From positions 37,848,458-37,912,457 of the forward strand of contig NC_088300.1 in assembly GCF_032854445.1 (NCBI RefSeq): a stretch of 64,000 nucleotides of DNA. Reading direction: 5' to 3'. Positions 10,501 through 21,827 of this stretch are shown here, in pieces; position 1 is the stretch's first letter; each line of letters begins with the position of its first letter. Under the pieces are notes generated by a model, which saw nothing but the letters and a program-made list of their open reading frames with translations, did not search any database and was not told the DNA's origin. This stretch comes from Liolophura sinensis (taxonomy: Eukaryota; Mollusca; Polyplacophora; Chitonida; Chitonidae). The position numbers and the translations under genes are program-made.

Positions 10501-12599
10501 CAGCATTATCAAGACGGCATTTGGGGTAGAAATCAAATCAGCATTGAAACCGGCCTGTTGCTGCTGAAGACACTCTTGTGATATGACCGAAATAATAATG
10601 AAAGCGACGTAACCAAACATAATCAAGACATAGTCTTCGCCTGTATGATTTGATATACGTTTGCACCAATAGCCTGATTAATATCAACTTTGTCTCCATT
10701 AACAGGAAACATGGTCAGAAATCCGGATTGGAGATGCATCCTTCAGAGCTTTAGACTTATGTGCGAGGTGAGATACATGTATAACTGCGGCATTGTTCGC
10801 AGTTTGTTCGCAAGTGAGAACTCATGTATGAAGTGAGGATCCATATATGAAGTGAGCTGTAACTGAGGCATTGTTCGTAGTTTGTTTAAGTACCATGTAT
10901 GAAGTGAGAACCCATGTATGAAGTGAACTATAACTGTAAAGTGAGAACCCATGTATGAAATGAGCTATAACTGAGGCATTGTTCGTAGTTTGGTAAAGTG
11001 AGAACCCATGTATGAAATGAGCTATAACTGAGGCATTGTTCGTAGTTTGGTAAAGTGAGAACCCATGTATGAAATGAGCTATAACTGAGGCATTGTTCGG
11101 AGTTCAAGCCAGAACATGTTAATGAAGTGAGATACACCTGAATGAGGCATTGTTTCTGAGAAATACCAGTACTTACAGTTATGTATGATACTCTGGTCAT
11201 AAACTCGTACAGAATCATGAACAAAATCAACACAAAAGCTATTGCCAGTTGTACTACATGGGGCCTTCATCATCTTGTAGTTATCTCCCTTTTCATTTCA
11301 GATGTCTTCAGACGACAGTAAATCCAGATACCGGAGACAAATGTGTCAAACAAGAGCCACTGGCAACATTGAAAAAGTAAGACGTGGAACTTTTGAGGTG
11401 AAAGCTAGATAGGTGTTTATCAAAAGAAGGCCTACATTTGACCCAGATGGGCTACATCTGACGTAGATGGCCTACATCTGTCCTAGATGGAGTTAGTATA
11501 TCATTCTTAAGATTAAATGGATTCGCCAGTAAGATGCTTCATCTTTTTATTAAGTGGTTTTGATCTAATTTCCTAATAATGCAATATTTACGAGCTTTTA
11601 CGACAAGTTAGGAATCATTACGAATTTACGCCCAGTTACAAAGTTTTTTGAAACTTTTTAAAATTGCCGCCTATCTGAAACATAAAACACGCATTCAATA
11701 GGACTGTTCACGAATTAATGCGAAATACCACGAATGCAAACACGATTGCTTTCGACGTCAATTCGTTGCGATTCGGCAAATTTTCGTCTAAGTGTGAATG
11801 GGGCTTTGGAGTCATCGTCTGCTGGAACCGACTCCATACCATCAGTGTAGCTGAGTTAAGTAGCGTCTTAAAGGATACACTATAGGCTTTGGTTTAATTT
11901 TTTAATGTGCAGATTATCATGTGTAATAACATATGACAGTACAAATGAATTTTTCAACTTTCAAAAGTGGCTTCGAAGTACAGTTTTCTTAATGACCCAG
12001 CTGTCAGTCCGGAAATTAAGTAGTTTGCAGCGGTGACGTCAACGATGATCCCTGCTTAAAAAGAACTTAGTTGGGGCGGGAGTGTGGGGAACAGACTGAA
12101 TGGAGGCGGGTGTAGGGGCGCGGAGGTGGCGCTAAGCTGGCCGCAAGAAGCCATGTGGTATCTGTAGACATGTCACCTTGTCCAAACTGTAGCGACACGA
12201 TTTCACCGAGCTCGGGGGATCTGAGCAAGATTAGTGATGACGTAATTTTTGGAAAAAGTCCGACCGTTGACGGAAAATACGCATAATACAGATGGGTAAA
12301 TAACAGGTATAAAGATCACCCCACAATAAAATTTCTTTTAACAAAAATTCCGGGGCATAATTTTCTTCATTTGGCATAGAAACATATTCTTTGTTTTTTA
12401 GTTCCTTTTCATGTATCCTTTAAGCTGCCGTGTATGCCTAGCTTTAACGCTGACTAAACTTTCTGCTTTAAAACTTTCTTGTTACAGACTGAACAGCAAT
12501 CTCGCCTACACAAACAAAGCTATTTTTGGAGTCAACGCAGCATTGGATACTCCGGGACGAATTCACATTGGGGATAAAGTCTACGCGCTCATAGCTTAA
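4501..12599 (+). CDS. MTARC1: Mitochondrial amidoxime-reducing component (MARC), MOSC-domain molybdoenzyme
   Basis: Seven exons join in phase: 4501-4751, 9025-9201, 9380-9554, 10009-10149, 10706-10767, 11302-11376, 12488-12599. All introns are GT-AG. They encode 330 residues; human MARC proteins have about 335. MARC is the Mo terminal enzyme of the cytochrome b5/b5-reductase system that reduces N-hydroxylated compounds at the outer mitochondrial membrane. A hydrophobic stretch at residues 17-32 followed by RRRK looks like the signal anchor. The N-terminal MOSC region starts at about residue 49 (GEVAGISLYPIKS). The C-terminal MOSC domain carries NFRPNIVVSG and the CARC motif at 267-270. By family knowledge Cys270 is the Mo ligand, followed by TTVNPDTG. 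I chose the first ATG of the open frame. The vertebrate CKG after YPIKS is THG here. MTARC1 and MTARC2 are vertebrate duplicates, so this is a pre-duplication orthologue. Confidence 0.9.
4752..9024. other. MARC intron 1
   Basis: 4.3-kb intron. Apart from the inverted-repeat element at 7297-7722 I see no supported feature. The open frames in it (such as 5442-5774) lack codon or family support. Confidence 0.7.
7297..7722. mobile_element. MITE-like inverted-repeat element, possibly Harbinger type
   Basis: Long imperfect terminal inverted repeats of about 135-140 bp: left arm 7297-7434, right arm about 7590-7722. Examples: left TGCGGAGTGTATTACAGATA pairs with the complement of right ACTACACTCCGCA, and left GGAACATTTACCAT pairs with right GTGGTAAATGTTCC. 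The roughly 155-bp middle has no coding frame. TTA flanks both sides (7294-7296 and 7723-7725) as a possible 3-bp target-site duplication, which is the PIF/Harbinger signature. No transposase is present, so it is non-autonomous. Confidence 0.65.
9590..9757 (-). mobile_element. Degenerate SINE fragment in MARC intron 3
   Basis: Reads as the 3' half of the window's main SINE in reverse: poly-(TTTA) start, GTATTCAAGAATATTTCACTT, then an eroded middle and CAGATTGCTGACAGACCTTC. The last phrase is duplicated (CCTTCTTACGTGCGGAGA twice). It lies wholly within intron 3 (9555-10008). Confidence 0.65.
10768..11110 (+). repeat. 57-bp minisatellite starting at the MARC exon 5 splice donor
   Basis: Intron 5 begins GTGAGA, and the repeat unit (gtgagaacccatgtatgaaa... 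ending tagtttggtaaa, 57 bp) begins with the same donor-like bases. Three near-perfect units start at 10940, 10997 and 11054. Shorter, more diverged units run back to the donor itself at 10768. The array ends about 190 bp before the exon 6 acceptor. Confidence 0.8.
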
Positions 12600-13270
12600 T
12601 CTCCTGGATGCGGTTTTTAAAAATGTGTATTGATTTATGTCTGGTACTAATTTGGCAATACTCTAAACACCTTTTGGATAGGTAAGATGATGAGACTGCC
12701 ATTGAGATATAAATCCTGTTGAAATCCTGGCGACCATTGTTTTGATATAATGCTAATCTGACCACAGTTTTGGTCCTAGTTGTCACACACATTTCATAAA
12801 TATTCATATAATGTAAAACGTTTAAGTTTGACATAATAACGAGCGTTTTTAGTAACGTTTTAGTGACCATGTTAGGATGGCCTTTTAGTGCCATACATCC
12901 CGCCTCATGAATTAAATGTGATATAAACTTAATGCAAATAGTTTTACAAGTTATACAATCAACGACATGTACTTTTCAACAATAAGGTTGCGTGTTCCAC
13001 TGATTGTTGCGCTTATTTTAGATATTTTGATAATGTATATAATAATACTGTCTTTAGAGACTCACTGAGAAAAGGTGAAATGTCAAAAGAGTTTAGCTAA
13101 GCACCAAACTGGGTTGCGTGGGTAGCAAGAGTCCTTCAAACTTCTCTGTGGAACTTTTTATTCATAGAAGATGTAAGCTGGCAAGCTTTCATCATTGTTG
13201 ATTTTTCTTTGTTATATCCAGAAGTGTTTTTATATGTACATTATATTTCCTGAAATAAATACATTTTATA
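12600..13270 (+). other. MARC 3' UTR with polyadenylation signal
   Basis: Sequence downstream of the TAA at 12597-12599 with no further open frame. An AATAAA at 13254-13259 is the best candidate polyadenylation signal for the + strand transcript. Confidence 0.45.
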
Positions 13271-15140
13271 TACATGGTATCGGCTTGCTTGGTGGAATTG
13301 CACATTTTGCCAATAATTCCTGATGAATAGATAACAACAAAAGGCATGTATCTTAATGAAGTTTCATCAGTTTTGCAATCCGCAGTTATGTATATCAGAC
13401 CACATTTGGTAGATTTTCAAGAATTCTTATCGACACAGTGTCATATCATATTGCACAAGCTTTACTTCCGTTGTTATTACCTTATACTATCTTTACTGAA
13501 AGATTTAGAAACATTTTGAACAAAACTACAAACTGAAAATGTAAATATTATTCACGATCAACCTTATTCTTTGTAGAGAGAGAATCTACGAATATGTTTA
13601 CGCGTGTTGTTGTTGAGTTGTCTTATCCTTGTTTAACTTGTGTCGATCACCCCGTAGGGAGCCTATCATCTGAGCAATGATGATATTCACACAGAGACCA
13701 ACAGCTACAAAGAAGGTGAAGTATAGCAGCGAGTGAGGTCCGAGATTACTTATCAAGTAACCTGATAAGGAATTAGAGGCAAATGCTCCAACACCATCTC
13801 CCAGGTCAAATACAGCCACCACAAGGCCGTACATCGGAACGTAACGATCAACCCAGGCCACTCCGGAGGGGTAAATCGGACCGAAGAAAAAAGCAACTAA
13901 GCAAGAAAACACCCACAGATACAGATGCTTATCGTAGGCGTAGAAAGTAATGACAGCTAAGCACGAAGTCATTAGGTAGACTTCGGAGAACATGATGAAC
14001 TTTACGGAAAATTTCAGAGCACTCAGTCCCATGATGGCCCGCCCACCGCCATAGCAAGCAAAGTAAGCAGTGTTTAGGTATGCCGCTTCTCCTTTGGAGA
14101 ATCCGATATCACTTTCCACGGCGTAGGTGAACAGAAAAGACCCCAGGGCTCGATCTATAGCATTTACCATCATGTAGTAGAAGAAAAACAGAACTAGAAT
14201 AGACACGGCGGTTTTCGGGCGGTCCTTTAAAAATGGGGCATCACAAGGTTTGGAGTAGGAGCAGCTTCCCAACATGGCTGTCAACCTGCGGAACGGCTTG
14301 AACAGGAAGAAGCCAACATACACGAGACCGATGAAGAATATGAAGGCAGACACTATGGCGTATGGTATTTCAATCAGCGATTCTTTCACAACAATGTCTT
14401 TCTGTATGACTGTCGCGTTGTTTGTAGAATCCAAACTTACAGAATCGTTATCAGCGGAGAGGTTAGTCCAGCTGCGTGTGATGTTTATTGTGGCGTGACG
14501 GGACAGGAACGGCCTGGCAATCAACGGAGAGATCAAAGCACCCACTCCGTACCCGAAGTGCAGGAAGTGGACAGGTAATGCCGCTTTCTCTTTCCACATG
14601 AGGACCAGCATAGAGTTACCCACTGAAAACAAACACAAGAGTATTTTTTACACAATTTGTCTCATATTTTTGTCAGGGAATGCTACAGCTCACAACGCCC
14701 GCCTCACATCGCTATCACCATTAGACATGCGTGATATCATATCTGACTTCTTTATGTTTTGTCGACTGATTCATATGTGGGTTAAGTTTTGTAATCACAA
14801 GTGATAAAAGATGCATGCGCATTAGTTGAGAGAACGTTTTAATTACCGTACTCCTTACTTGGCCTTGGTAGTCCGTTCGACCAATTTGGAACTATTTATT
14901 AGCGTGTTGTATATAAAGATCAACAATGTTTTTAATGAAAAAAAGCTTCACCGGATAAACTGGCATTGTTTTCGGATTAGGCCATTGAAAAACAGGATCA
15001 TGCGCTTCAAATTGGAAGTTAGTAAGCGTGTGGCGTGACCCTTCACAGAAACTCCTTACATACGGAAACCCAATGACCACGTAAAGTGTCAGGCTCGCTG
15101 TCACAACGAAGACAATTCAAGTAGAACTTCTAGGATGAGT

Positions 15141-15395
15141 TTGCTATAATGCACATCCCAGGAGCCGCTCACCAATGCAATCGCCGTGAGTTCAAGTCCA
15201 GCTCATACTGGCTTCCTCTCTGGCCCTACTTGGAAAGGCCTTTCAGCTACCTGCGGATGGTCGTGTGTTTCCCCCGGGCTCTGCCCGGTTTCCTCTCATC
15301 ATAATGCTTGCCGCCGTCGTAAAATTGAAATATTCTTGAGTTCAGCGTAAAACACCAATCATGTAGTAGAAGAAAAAGTAATAAATAAATAAATA
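15141..15395 (+). mobile_element. SINE copy in transporter A intron 2, with a foreign patch in its tail
   Basis: Matches the main SINE from the B box (GTGAGTTCAAGTCCAGCTCA) through TATTCTTGAGTTCAGCGTAAAACACCAATC, ending in (AATA)n. The tRNA head is eroded. Between CCAATC and the (AATA)n tail lies a patch whose 20 bases at 15358-15377 are identical to 14169-14188 in transporter A exon 3. Confidence 0.8.
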
Positions 15396-17317
15396 ATGCA
15401 GAGCGCAGAAGAGTTTTGAACGAAGGGAGATAACAACCGTTTACCACATCAGATCGGTAGGTTACACCACCTCATTGACTTTCCTTACTATTACACTGCA
15501 TGTATCCCCAATCCAGGATGTCATTGTGGCAGTATTATCCAATCAGTGCACCAACACTCTTCAATTTGGCGTCAAACCTAGTGCCCAGGTACAAAAATTG
15601 CGCCTTTACCTCCATAACGCCTGAATAAAGGTTACTAAGCATGGACTAGAACGTCAAAAAAAAAAGATCAAAATGATCAATATTTTCATTTAAGCTTAAG
15701 AAATCGGTGAAAAATTTAAGGAATCGGAATGAGAGTGTTTCTTGGAGTATCCTTGATAGTATACATCTACGGTGCTCGTATGGATACATCTACCGTGCAC
15801 GTATGGAAACACTGGAACACCTTAAGCATTGTTCTTGTTACATATTAAAAGCTTGTTTTAAGGATTTATCTATTTTAATGTCACAAAAAATGTTCAGAAT
15901 ATTATTACGTTAAAATGTAACATGAAAGGCCAGTTGAAGCATCCACATTATCACACGTATGATGTTACACGTTTAAAATGTGAAATATAAAGCAATGAAA
16001 AGGATTCTTGGCGCCATTCCTTCTGATTTCTTTTCATCTGTTCAGACTCTTACCTGAGCTTATTCCTCCATGAGCGATGCCCTCGACCAGGAAGAGAAAG
16101 CGAGGAAATCCAGCGTTGTGACCCATGGTTTGGTGACCACACTGAGTGCCACGAGGGACAGGACAAATCCGAGAAGCAGATCCCCAGCGTTGCTGAATCG
16201 GTCCCGGAGGTAGCCGAACGGCATCGTGCCCACCATTTTGCCAATACTCCGGAATGCTAGAGCAAAGCCTACGCTGTCGTAATCTGTGTGAAGACGTTCA
16301 CACAGGTCTGGTATTGTAGGTCCCGTGACGCCACTATATAGGCCCTGTATTAAATAGAACAACAATTCTCAGAGAAGAAAATTCCTGAAATGTAGTTAAA
16401 CAATTATCAAAACATGGCTTGAGCAGGAGGCTTACAAGACTGTGATAACGCTTTATGTGACTTTTCTATTTCAAATATAGAAATGTAATAGATACATAAA
16501 AAGATATAAACTGGAAGTATATGTAAGCATACAATTCAAAGATAAACCGAACTTTGGATGAAACTATCAGAGTCTCTGCTTCAAAGAATTTATTCAGTTA
16601 CGCACTTCACATTGCTACTTCACAAGGCTTGTGTGTGCATTCGTGCCAGCGTCTTGTGAGCAGCCTGACTGAACAGCCATCGTGTGGCTTACGTTCAGCC
16701 AATACACGGATTTCATCAATTCAAGTAGATCAACTGGCTGCATAGGCCTACATAGATGGAGGAAAGTGTTTATGCTAGATCAATATTTGTAGCCTGCGTT
16801 GTACCTTAATACCTACATGTAAACTGAAAAGAAATTTTGTCACTCTTTCAGAAGACAAATATAGGCCTGTTTTTCTATATCACCACATCTAAATAAGCTC
16901 ATTGTTTTATTTGTTAAGGAGCAAAGCAGTCAGAAGCGTTATTCATGTTGAAACTTTTCCTCTGACCCGCGAGGTCACCTGCTCAAATCCAGGTTACAAA
17001 CTTGACAGTTATTCAATAAATGAAAAAATTTAGAGAACGACCAGAGACACCACTAATTAATGAATTAATATCATTCATATGATTCTTGTTTTACCCTATT
17101 TTTAAATTACACCATAGCGATCATTTTCCTGGTTGGAAGAAACAGGCGTGCCCAGTATGAACCACCAACCTTTGGCAAGCTTCAGACTAACTTGTCTATT
17201 GGTGGAATACAAGTGGTCTTCGATGAAGGTTAAAGACAGCACACACGAGCTTCTTTGACAGCTTATACTCACGGATGCCCCACAAACAGCGAGAGCGGCG
17301 GAATCTATAAACTTCCT

Positions 17318-17410
17318 GACAAAGGTCTGGTTTGATCTCGCACCTCGTGTATCCTAGAGGCGGAAAGACAAGCGCCTTCGACCAACAGACCAGGGCCCGC
17401 TCTCCTAAAT
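17318..17410 (-). mobile_element. tRNA-like SINE head, second family
   Basis: On the minus strand this reads GGGCCCTGGTCTGTTGGTCG (A-box-like), then AAGGCGCTTGTCTTTCCGCC, then GGTGCGAGATCAAACC (B-box-like). It is a degenerate tRNA-type Pol III promoter of about 75-90 bp inside transporter A intron 1. Its middle and 3' part align with the 45-bp satellite unit at 42052-43240. Confidence 0.55.
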
Positions 17411-17659
17411 CTTTTAAAACCTCCTGTTATTATTAACGCACTAATAAGCATGGCCTTTCTCTGAGCATGCCAAGCATACCATACAAATCCAGGTGACAAC
17501 CAGGCAGACGGATTTCATGACTTTAAACTTGAGAGTCTCGCCATCGGTGGTCAGATGAGCACTTTCCATGATCTTGCGTGCACCACCCATAACGCCCTCT
17601 GCCTCCGGTCTGACCACGTTCCTTGACCGACTAAAAACAGCCTCGGAAATATCCGCCAT

Positions 17660-18415
17660 TTATTGTACTGTTTCTGTAGTACAGGGTTACCAATGCAATA
17701 GGCACGTCCTCACCCCTGCACCTCTCTTCTCTATTCCCAGCTTATTTTTGGAACCAATCACGCTCCGGAAGGCTGAAGTTACATTCTCCAAGCTGTCATT
17801 ATCTGTATGAAGTTGTTCTCGCAGCCCTGCTCTTCCACATTCTTTTACACCACTATTTCGTCCCTATTATTTAAAACAATAATTCTCAAGGAAGAAGTTT
17901 TACAAATATAGTTAGACGCTGACCAAAGAGCAGTTCACAGTTGCCTTTGTTGCAGCTGAACTTATTAGCTTATTTTAGGTGATTTTCCAAGACCTTCAGG
18001 GTTATAAATAGGTGTAGGTCAACGTAGATACGCGAAGAACATAAAAAGTGTTCCGGTACGTGTTGTAGTGAACAGCAGACTGTTATTAGGCAGCATTATA
18101 GCTGACGAAAGCCTGCAGTTGTTTGTTGTGACACACAAATGAACCTTTTGTAGTGCTTTTCGGATGTAATTCTATATACGACGACTTACCCGTGGGTATC
18201 TGTTTACTGATATGACGTTTTGTCAAAACCCGTGGGCCTTTTAGGTCAAGGCAAGTAAAACAGCAAGCGAGATGAAAACATGATGTATTCATGATGTTGT
18301 CTACAATGATATTAGGAATATATATATATACCAGGCTGCACGTTATGTGGATACAGATAAATCTACGTCTTTCCTGACCCTTGTGTACTGGTGGAAAACT
18401 AGTGGTCTTCCTGAA
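17660..18415. other. Upstream region of transporter A
   Basis: No coding exon recognised. It should hold the minus-strand promoter of copy A. I see no clear TATA box. A short (TA)n lies near 18320. Confidence 0.4.
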
Positions 18416-19340
18416 CTGTGTATTGTAACATCCCCTTTAAACCGAGGAAACCCTTTGTTGAACTGTGTATTGGAACACGTCATTTAGCCCGAGTATACCC
18501 CGTCTTGAGATGTGTATTGGAACACGTCACTTAGCCCGAGTAAATCCCTTCTTGAAATGTGTATTGGAACACGTCACTTATCCCGAGTAAATCCCTTCTT
18601 GAAATGTGTATAGACCGAGTAAACCCCGTCTTGAGATGTATATTGGAACACGTCACTTAGCCAGAGTAAACCCCGTCTTGAGATGTGTATTGGAACACGC
18701 CACTTATCCCGAGTAAATCCCTTCTTGAAATGTGTATTGGAACACGCCACTTAACCGTGGAAACCCCTTCTTCAACTGTGTATTGGAATACGCCACTTAG
18801 CCCGAGTAAATCCCTTCTTGAGATGTGTTTTGGAACACGCCACTTGACCGAGGAAACCCCGTCTTGAGATGTGTATTGGAACACGCCACTTAGACCGAGG
18901 AAACCCCTTCTTGAACTGTGTATTGGAACACTTCCCTTAGCCCTAGTAAACCCCGTCTTGAGATGTTTATTGAAACACGTCACTTAGACCGAGTAAACCC
19001 CTTGTTGAAATGTTTATTGGAACACGCCACCTAGACGGAGTAAACCCCTTCTTCAACTGTGTATTGGAACACGCCACTTAGCCCGAGTCTACCCCTTCCT
19101 AAATTGTGTATAGACCGAGTAAACCCCTTCTTGAAATGTGTATTGGAACACGCCACTTAGCCCGAGTATACCCCGTCTTGAACTGTGTATTGAAACACGT
19201 CATTTAGACCGAGTAAACCCCTTGTTGAAATGTTTATTGGAACATGTCGCTTAGCTCGAGTAAACCCCGTCCTGAACTGTGTATTGGAACTGTGTATTGG
19301 ACACGTCACTTGGCCTGAGTGTGCTCTCCACTTAGTTCAG
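18416..19340. repeat. 46-47-bp tandem array (tier 1)
   Basis: About 19 units of the type TGTGTATTGGAACACGCCAC + TTAGCCCGAGTAAACCCCTTCTTGAA, 46-47 bp each, with frequent point differences and some truncated units (such as around 18601 and 19110). It lies directly between the two transporter paralogues. It grades into tier 2 through a partial unit around 19277-19340. Confidence 0.9.
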
Positions 19341-20791
19341 GAAGAGTTTTCTCACATTGTATATTGAAGAGATCAGTTAGTCTGAGAAAACCCTTCCTAA
19401 ACTGAGCACTGGACGCATCACTTAGTCTGAGTAAACGCTCCTGTACTTTGTATTGAACGTTCCACTTAGTCTGAGTAAACTCTTCCTAAATTGTGTATTG
19501 GACACGCCACTTAGTCTGAGTAGATCCCTCTTAAACTGTATATTGGACACGCCACTTAGTCTGAGTAAACTCTTCCTAAACTGTGTATTGGACACGACAC
19601 TTAGTCTGAGTAGATCCCTCTTAAACTGTATATTGGACACGCCACTTAGTTTGAGTAAACTCTTTCTAAACTGTGCATTGCACACGACACTTAGTTTGAG
19701 TAGATCCCTCTTAAACTGTGTATTAGACACGCCACTTAGTCTGAGTAAACCCCTCCTAAAACTGTGTACTGCACACGTCACTTAATCTGAGTAAACCCTT
19801 CCTAAACTCTGTATTGGACACGCCACATATTCTGAGTAAGCCCTTCCTAAACTGTGTGTTCGACACGCCACTTAGTTTGAGTAAACCGTTACTAAACTGG
19901 GCACTGGACACACCACTTAGTCTGAGAAAACCCTTCTTAAACTGTGTACTGGACACATGCCTTAATCTGAGTAAACCCCTCCTAAAACTGTGTACTGCAC
20001 ACGTCACTTAATCTGAGTAAACCTTTCTTAAACTCTGTAATGGACACGCTACGTATTCTGAGTAAACACCTCCTAAACTGTGTGTCCGACACGCCACTTA
20101 GTTTGAGTAAACCGTTACTTAACTGAGCACTGGGCACACCACTTAATCTGAGAAAACCCTTCCTAAACTGTGTATTCGACACGCCATTTAGTCTAAGTAA
20201 ACCCACCCTAGACTGCGTATTGGACAGGCCTCTTATTTTGAAAACCATTACTAAATTGTGCACTGGACACGACACTTAGTCTGAGTAAACTCGTCCTAAA
20301 CTGTGTTTTAAACACGCCACTTAGTCTAAGTAAACGCTTCCCAAACTGTGTATTGGACACACCACTTGGTCTGAGTTAACCCTTCCTAAACGTTGTATTG
20401 GACACGCCATTTAGTCTGAGTAAACCACTCTTAAATTGTGCACTGGACACGTCACTTATTCTGAGAAAACCCTTCTTAAACTGTCTATTGCACACGCCAT
20501 TTAGTCTGAGTAAACCCTTCCTAAACTGTGTATTGCACACGCCATTTAGTCTGAGTAAATCCTTCCTAAACTGTGTATTGGACACGCGATTTAGTCTGAG
20601 TAAACCCTTCCTAAACTGTGCACTGGACACGCCACCTAGTCTGAGTGAACCCTTCCTAAACTATGTATTGGACACGCCACTTAGTCTGAGTAAACCACTC
20701 TTAAATTGTGCACTGGACACACCACTTAGTCTGAGTAAACCCTTTCTATACTGTGTGCTGGGCACCTCACTTAAATTGGAGCCTTTCCTAA
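19340..20791. repeat. 45-bp tandem array (tier 2)
   Basis: About 32 units of CTGTGTATTGGACACGCCAC + TTAGTCTGAGTAAACCCTTCCTAAA. The unit length of 45 is a multiple of three, so both strands keep long open frames of repeated 15-residue blocks (such as LDTPLSLSKPFLNCV on +). These are by-products of the period. Some units alternate in pairs around 19500-19740, which suggests higher-order amplification of a two-unit block. Confidence 0.9.
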
Positions 20792-21324
20792 ATACTCTTG
20801 GTATATGCATACCTTCGTTAAAGTGTGTTACAGACTCAAATTTGGTCTTGGTTTGTCAAGGGGGAAACCACCTGTACACAGCTAGCTGGGTTCGTTCGCT
20901 CGTTATTAAGAGGACTACAAATATGATAGAGACCAAATGCACTCCTCGCACGGTGCCCTCCTTCTCTGGTTTATCTCAGGGGCTATACTTGTACAAAAAC
21001 TCTCCTTGTTGTACGTTGCCACCCCAGTTGGAAAACACTGCTCTTGCCTATACCCAAAAGTAGTGTAGACTAATGCCAGCCGTGCTATAAATGTACAGCT
21101 AGATTGATATACAGGAAAAAGATTTATCAGATAAGCCACACTTAGCTGGGGTAGACTCAGTCTTGACAAATATACAAGTAAAAGTACAAGCTCATGCCCT
21201 GTAACATATAATATAATAACCCAGAAAGTATATTTGACAATCTACATGTATGCTCATGTGCATACCTGTATATATGCATACATGTGCAAACAAAATGTGG
21301 GAGGCCCGAAGGCAGATGTTTTCT

Positions 21325-21560
21325 GGCATTTAGTCTTGGTATGCCGTTCCTGACCTGTGTTACAGGCACGGCACGTGGTCTTGGTATGCCCTTCTTGACC
21401 TGTGTTCCGGGCACGGCACTTAGTTGTGGTATATCTTTCCTAACCTGTGTTCTGGGCACGGCACGTTGTCTTGTTGTGCCCTCCGTGACCTGTGTTACGA
21501 TCACGTCTTTTAGCCGTGGCATATCTTGCCTGACCTATACGTGTTACGGACACGGCGATC
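21325..21560. repeat. 45-bp tandem array (tier 3, diverged)
   Basis: Five units of about 45 bp (GTATGCCCTTCCTGACCTGT + GTTACAGGCACGGCACGTGGTCTTG). Rotated, they align with tier 2: ctgtgt-a-ttggacacgccacttagtctgagtaaacccttcct against ctgtgttac-gggcacggcacttagtcttggtatgcccttcct. It therefore looks like an older or outlying branch of the same satellite. Confidence 0.8.
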
Positions 21561-21827
21561 GATGCCTCTCAGTTTAGTGATATGCTTGGCGTTGGAAGAG
21601 TACGCTGGACCAAACCTTCTCCACGTGCATGACCTACGAGAAATGTTCTGCAGGAATTGCATGAGTAGTGGTCTCAATGGATGAACTTATAACAGTACAA
21701 AATACTTCAGTGCTCTAACTGACAACATGCTGCTTTGTAAATAATATGTAATATGTTCTTCGTATGTTTTACACAATGCAAACATTAGCAAACAAACATT
21801 AGCGCGTATATACATGTAGTTTATGTC

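Larger units (their letters stand above)
13598..17659 (-). pseudogene. MFSD4/NaGLT1-like MFS transporter, copy A, with a frameshift
   Basis: Three exons on the minus strand: 17480-17659, 16054-16344, 13598-14622. Both introns are GT-AG, at the same sites and phases as copy B. Exon 1 gives a 60-residue cytosolic start and the beginning of TM1. Exon 2 has the MFSD4/NaGLT1-like GLYSGVTGPTIPDL and the MFS motif A GYLRDRF. Exon 3 has TM5-TM12. Aligned with copy B, one base is missing in the run at about 16095-16100, after residue 143. As written, the frame reaches TAA after about 12 codons, inside exon 2. Exon 3 stays open for 340 codons and keeps motifs such as SGVAWVDRYVP, so the break is recent, or a sequencing error in a G/A run, or the gene is real. 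By family the substrate is sugar-like (sodium-dependent glucose transporter 1), which is an inference. Confidence 0.75.

Noticed and set aside
19422-21063. Long frames on both strands with repeated 15-residue blocks
   Set aside because: The tandem unit is 45 bp, a multiple of three, so frames stay open for free. The same frames are open on both strands.
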